From Candidatus Pacebacteria bacterium CG10_big_fil_rev_8_21_14_0_10_44_11 (GTDB lineage: Bacteria > Patescibacteriota > Microgenomatia > UBA1400 > PJMF01), in the NCBI GenBank assembly GCA_002772705.1, contig PFDH01000018.1, forward strand, positions 1 through 12,487: 12,487 nucleotides of DNA. The letters run 5' to 3'. Of this stretch, positions 6,547 through 12,487 are shown piece by piece. The first letter of the stretch is position 1, and every line of letters starts with the position of its first letter. A program made the position numbers and the translations under genes. The notes beneath the pieces are model-generated. The model was not told where the DNA came from and made no database searches. It was given only the letters and a program-made list of their open reading frames with translations.

Positions 6547-7386
6547 TTATTTTAAAACTTCTGAATGTTGTAAAATTGGGAAACTGTAATGTTTATTCAT
6601 GACAGCTAACTTCAAGTTGTGACCAAAACTTACTACTAATCTATCGGCTGGGATCTGACCAAAACCACCTTGTCTTGTGCTTTGGCCATGTTTTCTTCGC
6701 CATTCAACCGAAGGATCAACCGGAAACCAGTTGCCATCTGCTTCTAACACTTCCAACCAAGCGTGCATCGAAAGATCATTGATATGTTTTGCTAAATGCA
6801 GCTTTTCTTTTAAGGTAACTCTACCTCCACGCTTATAGACATAACCCACGACAATTCGACAGTTAATGCCTTGGCTTTGTAACAGGCTGGCCAAAAAAGT
6901 AGAAAACCCTCCACAGTCAGTAACTTTATTTTCAAGTGCTTGTGAATAAGGATGTAACCCTTTAATTGGGTTTCCATACTTAAGATATTCCAAAATCTGT
7001 AAATATAAAACCCGTAAAATTTGATTTGACGTCTTAACGCCAGCTTTCTTGATCCAGTGCTCAGCCAAAGCTTTTATTTTCTGATCAGTAGAGTTGATAT
7101 ATATATCTGACTGAAATTGATCCTGATTACTCTTCTGCTCAATCTGGCTGGTGTTTAGGTCTTTTTCAACCGCAACTGGTTGATGTTTAAAACTGATTCT
7201 ATGTATGTTGGCAGCCAAAATTAAAAGATTTGTATTACCTTTTGAATCAATAACAGTTTTAGCGGTCGAGCCAATTTTAAGATCAGTAATAATCTGATAT
7301 TGATTAGATATAGGCAAAGGAAAAACTTGCACAAACTTGGAAGCAGCTATTACCAAATCGATAGTACTAATTGTATTCGAAAACAT
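6547..7386 (-). CDS. Transglutaminase-like cysteine protein
   Basis: The C-terminal half of this 279-residue protein is a transglutaminase-core domain: KVTDCGGFSTFLASLL with nucleophile C158, then NCRIVVGYV (175-183), SMHAWLEV with H208, and WFPVDPSVEW with D224. The Cys-His-Asp triad is complete. Family members act as peptidases, amidases or cross-linking enzymes, so the reaction cannot be named. The first 100 residues look like the beta-rich N-terminal region often found with this domain. No signal peptide or membrane helix is seen, so it is probably cytoplasmic, unusual for a protein suspected of envelope work. It is the first gene of the operon with DegT and FemAB. A perfect TATAAT lies nine bases upstream of the ATG and no Shine-Dalgarno sequence is present, so the transcript is probably leaderless. 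Confidence 0.85.
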   Translation of the reverse strand: MFSNTISTIDLVIAASKFVQVFPLPISNQYQIITDLKIGSTAKTVIDSKGNTNLLILAANIHRISFKHQPVAVEKDLNTSQIEQKSNQDQFQSDIYINSTDQKIKALAEHWIKKAGVKTSNQILRVLYLQILEYLKYGNPIKGLHPYSQALENKVTDCGGFSTFLASLLQSQGINCRIVVGYVYKRGGRVTLKEKLHLAKHINDLSMHAWLEVLEADGNWFPVDPSVEWRRKHGQSTRQGGFGQIPADRLVVSFGHNLKLAVMNKHYSFPILQHSEVLK

Positions 7387-7395
7387 CTCTATCTC

Positions 7396-7401
7396 ATTAT
7401 A
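7396..7401 (-). promoter_or_regulatory. -10 box of the transglutaminase/DegT/FemAB operon
   Basis: TATAAT on the minus strand (7401-7396) sits nine bases before the ATG at 7386, placing the expected transcription start about three bases from the start codon. No recognisable -35 lies at the normal distance (7419-7424 reads AAGACC on this strand), so strength or activator dependence is uncertain. Confidence 0.55.
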
Positions 7402-7433
7402 TGCTAACTTTTCTAATGGGTCTTACTAGTCGT

Positions 7434-7462
7434 TTGACACAGTTTGTTATATAAGATAGGAT
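7434..7462 (+). promoter_or_regulatory. Sigma70 promoter for the 97-residue orphan gene
   Basis: A perfect -35 TTGACA (7434-7439), a 17-base spacer and TAGGAT (7457-7462). The same TAGGAT -10 occurs in the pgk promoter. Transcription would start around 7469 and give a short leader carrying GAGAGGAA (7479-7486) in front of the ATG at 7493. It lies back to back with the -10 of the minus-strand operon. Confidence 0.65.
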
Positions 7463-7492
7463 TTGAACAGTATAGTTTGAGAGGAATCAGCA

Positions 7493-7786
7493 ATGTTAAA
7501 TAATCTGAGGGAAAGAAAAGATGGCCCACTTTTTGACCAAACCGTCTTTTTCATGATGGATGGCCTAGCAAGACAGCTTCGGTTAGTTTGTGAAACTTTT
7601 CCTGCAGCAATTATCCGATCTTTGGATGGATTAGTGACGTTAGAGGGCAGTTTAGAATTTAGAAGAACGTATGATAAAGGGCAACCGGCTTGGGGATTAT
7701 TTTTTTTGTCCAAAGATCGAGAACATCAAATTCTTGTTACAGAAGGGACGCTTGCTCCGCCTCAATCTAAGTCACTCAAAAAATAA
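7493..7786 (+). CDS. Small protein of unknown function (97 residues)
   Basis: I do not recognise this protein. It is supported as a real gene by a strong upstream promoter (7434-7462) and a Shine-Dalgarno sequence, GAGAGG, about eight bases before the ATG. It appears to be a small soluble alpha/beta protein: an amphipathic N-terminal half with FFMMDGLARQLRLVCETF (19-36), a beta-type middle (LVTLEGSLEFRRTYD, 47-61), WGLFFLSKD (67-75), and a basic end SKSLKK. No signal peptide, transmembrane helix or metal motif is visible; there is a single cysteine (C33). The gene lies in the divergent gap between the envelope operon and the GNAT/aminotransferase pair. The 41-base gap to the next gene carries that gene's own promoter, so it need not be co-transcribed with it. 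Confidence 0.65.
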   Translation: MLNNLRERKDGPLFDQTVFFMMDGLARQLRLVCETFPAAIIRSLDGLVTLEGSLEFRRTYDKGQPAWGLFFLSKDREHQILVTEGTLAPPQSKSLKK

Positions 7787-7788
7787 TA

Positions 7789-7817
7789 TTGTGTTTTAAC
7801 TCAAAATACTATATGCT
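7789..7817 (+). promoter_or_regulatory. Promoter of the GNAT gene, near-leaderless
   Basis: TTGTGT (7789-7794), a 17-base spacer and TATGCT (7812-7817) lie in the 41-base gap before the ATG at 7828. The -10 ends ten bases before the start codon, so the 5' leader would be about four bases. No Shine-Dalgarno sequence is present. Confidence 0.5.
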
Positions 7818-7827
7818 ACGAGCTTAA

Positions 7828-8970
7828 ATGAATGCTCCAGAAGATTTACTTAGGGTTAGTAAAATACAAGAAGCTATCAAACCTTCTGACGGTCTTTATC
7901 ATCTTCCCAATCACTTCACAGAAGTAGCTCTCTCTCAAAACGGCGGAGCAACGTTGCGTGATGATTCTGGTCAAATTGTTGCCGAATGTTTTCCAATTTT
8001 TAAAAATGGACGTAAAGGTATTGTCATCAGAACAGAAGTTACTGGTACAAACTTAGTCTATCAAGTCAGAAACCTATTTCCCTGGGCTGAATTTGTTCAA
8101 ATTTTTTCTCCCGCAGCGTCTTTTAAAAGTACAAATGCAGAACAACTGGAGGTGGTAAAAATCATAGATGGATTTATGGTTGCTCATCCCAATCGTGTAA
8201 GTGCTCAGCAAACGGCTGAGCTTCAAAGACTGATTTGGGGTACAACTAGTGTATATCCTACAGATTTATATGACCAAGAAAGTCCAGCAGCAACTAAGTT
8301 AGTGGCAATCAAGCAGGATCAAGTTATTGGTTTTTTATTGGGTTTTTGGGGAATTAAAGATACTAAGTTGTGGCTGGAATCTCAAATTTTGGGTGTTCAT
8401 CCCAATTATAGAAAACGTGGGGTAGCCAGAATTTTAAAGGAACAACAACGACTAGAAGCACTCGAACAAGGGATTGAAGTGATTCATTGGACTGTTGATC
8501 CACTTCAATGTCCAAACGCCTATTTGAACTTTAATTCACTAGGAGCAGTGGCAACAGCTTTTGATCCAGATCACTATGGATTTACCAATCAGCTTAACTT
8601 AGTCTCTGCTTCTCGATTTAAAATGACCTATCTTACCAGTCCCGAGGTTTTGAATAAACTAAATGGTATTTTTGGGGAAGAGGATCCAGAACCGACATAT
8701 GTGTTAGCTCCGGACTGGCAAGTCATTGATGCTGAACCACAAGCTGATCTTTACCTAGAAGTTCCAGCAGACTGGAGTGAGTTACAACGAACTTCTTTGG
8801 ATGAAGCAATGATTGTTAGAAAAAAAACTGACCAGCTGTTTGTTCGTCTAATCGGGTGTGCCGAGAAAAAATATGTTATTGGAAGAATTAAGGAAGTAGC
8901 CGGACATTTTTTTCTAGTTGCCAAGGAATATTCAAAACTCAAAGATAAACTTGGAGAGAATTTGGAATAA
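7828..8970 (+). CDS. GNAT acetyltransferase, COG3375-like, with extra terminal regions
   Basis: The central part (about 120-270) is a GNAT acyl-CoA N-acyltransferase. LESQILGVHPNYRKRGVARILKE spans 183-205 and contains the acetyl-CoA pyrophosphate loop RKRGVA (195-200). The following IHWTVDPLQCPNAYLNFNSL (219-238), DHYG (248-251) and SRFKMTYLTSPEV (262-274) fit my recollection of the predicted acetyltransferase family COG3375, which typically shows WTxDPLxxxNAxxNxxxLGA and a later RF-W pattern. The 380-residue protein carries about 115 unrecognised N-terminal residues and a C-terminal region (about 290-370) that aligns only loosely with the family. No signal peptide. The substrate is unknown; family members sit near amino-acid metabolism genes, and here an amino-acid aminotransferase follows 49 bases later. 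It is likely translated from a near-leaderless mRNA. Confidence 0.75.
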   Translation: MNAPEDLLRVSKIQEAIKPSDGLYHLPNHFTEVALSQNGGATLRDDSGQIVAECFPIFKNGRKGIVIRTEVTGTNLVYQVRNLFPWAEFVQIFSPAASFKSTNAEQLEVVKIIDGFMVAHPNRVSAQQTAELQRLIWGTTSVYPTDLYDQESPAATKLVAIKQDQVIGFLLGFWGIKDTKLWLESQILGVHPNYRKRGVARILKEQQRLEALEQGIEVIHWTVDPLQCPNAYLNFNSLGAVATAFDPDHYGFTNQLNLVSASRFKMTYLTSPEVLNKLNGIFGEEDPEPTYVLAPDWQVIDAEPQADLYLEVPADWSELQRTSLDEAMIVRKKTDQLFVRLIGCAEKKYVIGRIKEVAGHFFLVAKEYSKLKDKLGENLE

Positions 8971-9007
8971 GTAAATTAATCTTAATTTGTATAAACTAGT
9001 AACAAGC

Positions 9008-9013
9008 AAAGGA
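9008..9013 (+). promoter_or_regulatory. Shine-Dalgarno that decides the aminotransferase start
   Basis: AAAGGA lies six bases before the ATG at 9020. An in-frame TTG at 8987 would add 11 residues but has no such signal, and the shorter protein begins like other class IV aminotransferases. The ATG at 9020 is therefore preferred. Confidence 0.7.
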
Positions 9014-9019
9014 AAATAT

Positions 9020-9874
9020 ATGTCACAAAATGAAACCTTACACCATTTGAACGGGCGTCTTGTACCAGAGTCAGAGATGAAAATTTCAGCATTTGATATT
9101 GGTTTACTTAGAGGTTTCGCAGTTTTTGACTTCCTAATAACTTACCCTGATAGTCAACCATTTCGTTTGAGAGATCACATTGATCGACTTTATAATTCAG
9201 CCAAACTGATTGAGTTGGGGATACCTTGGTCAAAAGAGGCGATGGACGGCTGGGTTCGAGAAGCCCTTACAGCAAATCACAATGGACAAGAAAAAACAAT
9301 TAGAATCGTCGTCAGCGGTGGTGTTGGATCCGATTCGGTTACTCCGAATGATGAACATCCAACCAGTCTGATTTTCATTCACCCCAATCATCCTTACCCT
9401 CAAGAAATGTATAAGGAAGGTGCAGGGATTACAACGGTGAAACATGCTAGAGCAATACCTGGGGCAAAGAGTAATAATTATATTGAAGGTGTGCGTCGCA
9501 TTAGAGAAGCAAGAGCTCAAGGAGCCGTAGAACCCGTTTACTACGATGATGAGCAAGTATTTGAAGGGGCTACATCAAATGTTTTTGCCGTTATTGAAGG
9601 TAAATTGTATACTCCCAATCGGAACATACTTCCCGGTATCACTAGAAAAGTATTACTAGAAATTTTGGACTTGAATGAAGCTGTTGAAGTTGGAGACTTT
9701 CCAGTTGAAAAGCTGAGAGAAGCGACAGAAGTTTTCCTGACAGCTAGCAATAAGGAAGTAATGCCAGTTACTGTGATTGATGGGCAACCAGTAGGTAATG
9801 GTCAAGTTGGTAGAGTGACGAGAGAGGTGATGAATCAATTTAGAGCGTACACTGAATCGGATATTTGGAGATAG
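9020..9874 (+). CDS. Class IV PLP aminotransferase (branched-chain or D-amino-acid type)
   Basis: A fold-type IV PLP enzyme of 284 residues, the usual length for BCAT, D-amino-acid aminotransferase or aminodeoxychorismate lyase. Key elements are LHHLNGRLVPESEMKISAFD (7-26), GLLRGFAVFDFL (28-39), RLRDHIDRLYNSAKLI (49-64), GAKSNNYIEGVRRIREARAQG with the Schiff-base lysine K150, VFEGATSNVF (180-189, E182 binding the PLP ring nitrogen), LPGITRKVLLEI (204-215) and EVFLTASNKEVMPV (237-250). It transfers the amino group between an amino acid and a 2-oxo acid in the cytoplasm. The motifs do not separate L-branched-chain from D-alanine/D-glutamate specificity. The RGFAVFDF motif, in place of GDGVFE, marks a side branch. 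A nearby VanX-like D,D-dipeptidase makes a D-amino-acid role attractive but unproven. It follows the GNAT gene by 49 bases on the same strand; a TATAAA at 8990-8995 could give it its own start. Confidence 0.9.
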   Translation: MSQNETLHHLNGRLVPESEMKISAFDIGLLRGFAVFDFLITYPDSQPFRLRDHIDRLYNSAKLIELGIPWSKEAMDGWVREALTANHNGQEKTIRIVVSGGVGSDSVTPNDEHPTSLIFIHPNHPYPQEMYKEGAGITTVKHARAIPGAKSNNYIEGVRRIREARAQGAVEPVYYDDEQVFEGATSNVFAVIEGKLYTPNRNILPGITRKVLLEILDLNEAVEVGDFPVEKLREATEVFLTASNKEVMPVTVIDGQPVGNGQVGRVTREVMNQFRAYTESDIWR

Positions 9875-10126
9875 GCTTCGTTTTTTTTGAGTTAAAGAAA
9901 CTAGATAATAATTTGGGTGTATTTTTTTTGTAGAATGCAGTCACGTTAATTTTGAAACAACTTGGATTAAGAATCCTTCTTACTTTTAAAGACGGTAAGA
10001 TTTTGAACAAGACAACTTGTTTTGCAAGTTTATGGGTGCCGTTTAAGTAGCACTCAGTAAAAAACCCAAAAGGGATATTTCTACTTAACGCTAACAGCAC
10101 CAGTACAAAAAGTTGCGTTGAAAAAG
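9875..10126. other. 252-base gap between convergent genes
   Basis: The aminotransferase gene (plus) and pgk (minus) both end here. It holds two eight-T runs on the plus strand (about 9890-9897 and 9922-9930) without clear stems, small hairpins GGATT/AATCC (9964-9976) and AACTTG/CAAGTT (10014-10030), and the pgk-side hairpin at 10106-10135. An 86-codon minus-strand open frame lacks a ribosome binding site and resembles no protein. No RNA gene is evident. Confidence 0.6.
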
Positions 10127-10135
10127 CTATTCAAC
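10106..10135 (-). terminator. Weak terminator-like hairpin at the end of pgk
   Basis: On the minus strand GTTGAA (10135-10130) pairs with TTCAAC (10122-10117) around a seven-base loop that includes the pgk TAG stop; GCAAC and a five-T run follow. Six base pairs is marginal. A second, weaker candidate lies just downstream, CCC-TTTT-GGG followed by six T (10074-10059 on the minus strand). Confidence 0.3.
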
Positions 10136-11419
10136 CAGCGGTTTCAAACCTGGCAACATTTTGCCGCTCAAAAACTCAAGGGCAGCGCCACCGGCAACTG
10201 AAACATAGTCAAATTTGTGTTCGTAGTGAAAATAGTGAGCGGCGGCAATAGTGTCTCCCCCTCCAAGCACCGTTTTTGCCTCTGAGTTAACGATTGCTTT
10301 GGCGACGCTGCGAGTGCCGGCGGCAAAGAGTTCGTTTTCCCAGACCCCCATTGGGCCGTTCCAAAAGACAGTACCAGCTCCAGTAATAATTTCTGTAAAC
10401 AATTTTCTGGTTTTTGGGCCGATGTCCAAGTAGAGAAGCTGAGTTTTTTCATCTGTGTCGGCCATATCATGACTTAAATCGATTGCTTGAACTTGATTCT
10501 GGCTGTGCGTCTCCAGCGAAGGAGCGGCCACCACATCAATCGGATAAATCAGTTTGGGCAAAGGAATGTAACCATCTTTTAAGATTTTCTCTGTTTTATA
10601 TTGGTCAACTAATTGACCAGCAATGGCGGTGTAATCTTGAGGCTGACTAGCTTTGACGTTGGAGGCTTCTTCAACAAATGAGCGATAAATCTCGAAACCT
10701 TCAGCCTTCAGAAAATTATTGGCAATGGCGCCGCCAATCAAGACAATATCGGCCAGTTTGGACAAGTAAGTAATGGCGCCCACCTTATCAGAAATTTTGG
10801 CTCCTCCCAAAACCACCACAAACGGTTTCTTAGGTTTTTCCATCAATGAGGCTAAGGTACTGACCTCTCTGGTCAAAGCAAACCCGGCATAGGCTGGCAA
10901 GTAGCGAGTGACGCCAACAATCGAAGCATGAGAGCGATGACTGGCTGAAAAGGCTTCGTTAACGTAAACGTCTGCAAGTTTGGCAAGGGCTTTGGCAAAG
11001 ACAGGATCATTTTTCTTTTCTTCTGGATGGAAGCGCAAGTTTTCTAGCAGCAGCACTGACCCTGGTGGCGCCTCCGTGACTGCTTTTTGCGCCCCGACCC
11101 CCACCGTTTTTGGCACAAACTGCACTGGTTGGTGTAACAATTGGCTTAGGTGTTTGGCAACTGGCTCTAGGCTAAATTGTGTATCGGCCGGATTTTTGGG
11201 GCGACCCAGGTGAGCAATTAATACGACTTTTGCTTGGTTTTTCAACAAAAATTTAATGGTTTCTAATGAATCTCTAATTCTGCGATCATCCTTGACCCTG
11301 ACAATTACATCCTTGACAGTTGGTTGGGTGGCGGACAGATTGAGCGGCACATTATAGTCGACTCTGACTAAGACCGTTTTGTTGGTAATTGCTGAAACAT
11401 TTACAATTTTTAATTGCAT
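10127..11419 (-). CDS. pgk: Phosphoglycerate kinase
   Basis: Catalyses 1,3-bisphosphoglycerate + ADP to 3-phosphoglycerate + ATP in cytoplasmic glycolysis. Motifs run through the whole protein: VLVRVDYNVPL (16-26), HLGRP (70-74), LLLENLRFHPEEKKNDPVFA (123-142), DVYVNEAFSASHRSHAS (150-166), VVLGGAKISDKV (202-213), LIGGAIANNF (227-236), LDIGPKT (331-337), FWNGPMGVWE (352-361), GGGDT (386-390) and VAGGAALEFLSGKMLPGL (408-425). At 430 residues it is somewhat longer than the usual 390-415. The extra length lies in an insertion after the first motif (27-45, including VKDVIVRVKDD) and around 250-285. The substrate loop reads NEAFSASHRSHAS where most bacteria have NDAFGTAHRAHAS. The start is backed by AAGGTG eight bases upstream (11433-11428) and a good promoter. 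It stands alone rather than in a gap-pgk-tpi operon within this window. Confidence 0.98.
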   Translation of the reverse strand: MQLKIVNVSAITNKTVLVRVDYNVPLNLSATQPTVKDVIVRVKDDRRIRDSLETIKFLLKNQAKVVLIAHLGRPKNPADTQFSLEPVAKHLSQLLHQPVQFVPKTVGVGAQKAVTEAPPGSVLLLENLRFHPEEKKNDPVFAKALAKLADVYVNEAFSASHRSHASIVGVTRYLPAYAGFALTREVSTLASLMEKPKKPFVVVLGGAKISDKVGAITYLSKLADIVLIGGAIANNFLKAEGFEIYRSFVEEASNVKASQPQDYTAIAGQLVDQYKTEKILKDGYIPLPKLIYPIDVVAAPSLETHSQNQVQAIDLSHDMADTDEKTQLLYLDIGPKTRKLFTEIITGAGTVFWNGPMGVWENELFAAGTRSVAKAIVNSEAKTVLGGGDTIAAAHYFHYEHKFDYVSVAGGAALEFLSGKMLPGLKPLVE

Positions 11420-11445
11420 AGTCGCTTCACCTTATAGATACCCTC

Positions 11446-11474
11446 ATCCTATCGGCCGGATTGCCAGAATGCAA
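11446..11474 (-). promoter_or_regulatory. pgk promoter
   Basis: On the minus strand TTGCAT (11474-11469), a 17-base spacer and TAGGAT (11451-11446). Transcription would start near 11439, giving a leader of about 20 bases that contains the AAGGTG ribosome binding site (11433-11428) before the ATG at 11419. Confidence 0.6.
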
Positions 11475-11545
11475 GCAGTCCGCAGTGACAATGCCGATTA
11501 AATTCTAACAAATACAGATTTACCAGGCTATTTTAGTCAAGAATA

Positions 11546-11554
11546 TGGTATACT
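11546..11554 (+). promoter_or_regulatory. rpsA extended -10 promoter
   Basis: TG-G-TATACT (TG 11546-11547, TATACT 11549-11554) forms an extended -10; the position 17 bases upstream (GGCTAT) is not a recognisable -35. The leader would be about 30 bases and contains AAAGGAG (11571-11577), 13 bases before the ATG at 11591, a rather long spacing. Confidence 0.6.
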
Positions 11555-11590
11555 TCCACTCACTCTCACGAAAGGAGAACGAATACACCT

Positions 11591-12487
11591 ATGTCGCAAA
11601 CCGCTACATCAACCAAAACCTCAAAGAAGGGAACTGCCAAAAAGGCAGCCCCAGCTGAAAAAAAGATCGAGAAAAAGATCGTAAAACCAGAAGTAAGGAA
11701 AACTTCGACTACAAGAAAACCAGCCAAAAAAGTAACTTCAGCCCCAACTCCCGTCAAAGAAACAAAAAAAGCTGCTGTTGAAACCAAACCAGCCGTTAAA
11801 CCAAAAACAGCTCCTGTCGCAGTTGTTGTCGCTTCCCAGCCAAAGACAATGGAAGAGTTGCTCAAGACAACTAACTACAAAATGTTTGTCGCCCAAAAAG
11901 GCCAAACCATCAAGGGCAGAATTACCGCCATTGGCAGAAAATCAATGAACATTGATACCGGTGGTAAAACTGAGGGTATCGTTGCCGACAAAGAATTTGA
12001 CATGGCCAAAGATTACATCACCGCTCTCAAGGTTGGTGACGAAATCGAGGCACAGGTTGTTTCAGAAGAAAACAATCTTGGACAAGTGTTGCTCTCACTG
12101 AAACAAGCGGCTTTTGATGCCCGCTGGGATTATTTTACTCAGGCCATGAAAGACGATCAAGAGCTTGAGGCCAAAGGCGTTGACGTTAATAAGGGTGGTC
12201 TGATTGTTTTGGTAAATGGTGTTCGCGGCTTTGTGCCTTCAAGTCAATTTGGTAAAGAGTTGGTTGGCAAGTACATGCAGCTGCGTGGCAAAACCATTCA
12301 AGTTAAAGCCATCGAGGTTGACCGCGAAAAAAATCGTCTGATTTTTTCTGAACGCCACGTGTCTGAAGCCGACGAAATTGCTCAAAAATCTCAGGCTTTA
12401 AACGCTGTCAAAATTCGTGAAATCTATGAAGGCGTCGTTTCTGGTGTCATGCCGTTTGGTTTATTTGTCACGGTCGAAGTGCCTTTG
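11591..12487 (+). CDS. rpsA: Ribosomal protein S1 (3' end beyond window)
   Basis: The frame is open for 299 codons to the right edge. S1 binds mRNA on the 30S subunit through repeated OB-fold S1 domains. Residues about 102-170 form the first domain (GQTIKGRITAIGRKSMNID, then VLLSLKQ), about 185-255 a divergent second one (GGLIVLVNGVRGFVPSSQF, then RLIFSERH), and a third begins at about 274 (IREIYEGVVSGVMPFGLFV) and is cut. The first 85 residues are an unusual Lys/Ala/Pro/Thr-rich, low-complexity basic tail (KKGTAKKAAPAEKK and similar), not found in E. coli S1. This tail resembles the basic tails of other nucleic-acid-binding proteins and is presumably disordered and RNA-binding. The start is fixed by AAAGGAG upstream and an extended -10 promoter. 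It is divergent from pgk across a 171-base gap. Assignment as S1 is confident, though a shorter S1-domain protein cannot be excluded without the C-terminus. Confidence 0.9.
   Translation, partial: MSQTATSTKTSKKGTAKKAAPAEKKIEKKIVKPEVRKTSTTRKPAKKVTSAPTPVKETKKAAVETKPAVKPKTAPVAVVVASQPKTMEELLKTTNYKMFVAQKGQTIKGRITAIGRKSMNIDTGGKTEGIVADKEFDMAKDYITALKVGDEIEAQVVSEENNLGQVLLSLKQAAFDARWDYFTQAMKDDQELEAKGVDVNKGGLIVLVNGVRGFVPSSQFGKELVGKYMQLRGKTIQVKAIEVDREKNRLIFSERHVSEADEIAQKSQALNAVKIREIYEGVVSGVMPFGLFVTVEVPL

Noticed and set aside
9250..9266. GGGTTCGAGAAGCCC resembling a tRNA T-arm
   Set aside because: It lies in the coding frame of the class IV aminotransferase (WVREAL) and no acceptor, D or anticodon arms surround it.
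9840..10100. 86-codon minus-strand open frame between the aminotransferase and pgk
   Set aside because: GTG start without Shine-Dalgarno, overlaps the tail of a certain gene in antisense, no recognisable protein character.
11566..11865. 99-codon minus-strand hydrophobic open frame
   Set aside because: Antisense shadow of the Lys/Ala/Pro-rich S1 tail, which reads as Phe/Leu/Gly-rich on the other strand.

Overview
The window looks like a piece of a bacterial chromosome, most plausibly a Patescibacteria/CPR-type lineage such as Microgenomates. This is inferred from the gene mix: a reduced housekeeping set, divergent cell-wall enzymes, a ribosomal protein S1 with a long Lys/Ala/Pro-rich N-terminal tail, and several genes whose -10 boxes sit almost on the start codon. 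TGA is used as a stop (for example at 834-836 and 5326-5328), so the TGA=Gly code of Gracilibacteria and Absconditabacteria is excluded. No rRNA, tRNA, CRISPR array, insertion sequence or integrase was found.

Layout. 1-2324 (minus strand) holds a two-gene unit: a membrane-anchored SurA/parvulin-like protein, then a secreted protein of unknown function that begins at a GTG overlapping the first gene's stop. The secreted gene runs off the left edge. 2325-3173 is an 849-base stretch with no convincing intact gene; it holds candidate minus-strand promoters, a hairpin and a doubtful small membrane ORF. 3174-4304 (plus) is a VanX-like D-Ala-D-Ala dipeptidase (peptidase M15). It converges on, and overlaps by 4 bp, a tight minus-strand operon (7386 down to 4301) of a transglutaminase-like protein, a DegT/DnrJ/EryC1 PLP aminotransferase and a FemAB-type aminoacyltransferase. 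Divergent from that operon, 7493-9874 (plus) carries a 97-residue orphan protein, a COG3375-like GNAT acetyltransferase with extra N- and C-terminal regions, and a class IV PLP aminotransferase (BCAT/D-amino-acid type). 10127-11419 (minus) is phosphoglycerate kinase. From 11591 to the right edge (plus) is ribosomal protein S1, divergent from pgk.

How the genes may fit together. The right end (pgk, rpsA) is housekeeping. The centre, about 3.2-9.9 kb, reads as an AT-richer module around amino acids, amino groups and peptidoglycan-like substrates: D-Ala-D-Ala hydrolysis, aminoacyl transfer to a cell-wall precursor, sugar or small-molecule transamination, a Cys-His-Asp transglutaminase fold, N-acetylation, and an amino-acid transaminase. 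A concerted role in envelope or cross-bridge modification is a hypothesis from neighbourhood, not shown by the sequence. The left end suggests a dedicated foldase/client pair for an exported protein. Regulation is largely through simple sigma70-like promoters, and three genes appear to be leaderless or nearly so.
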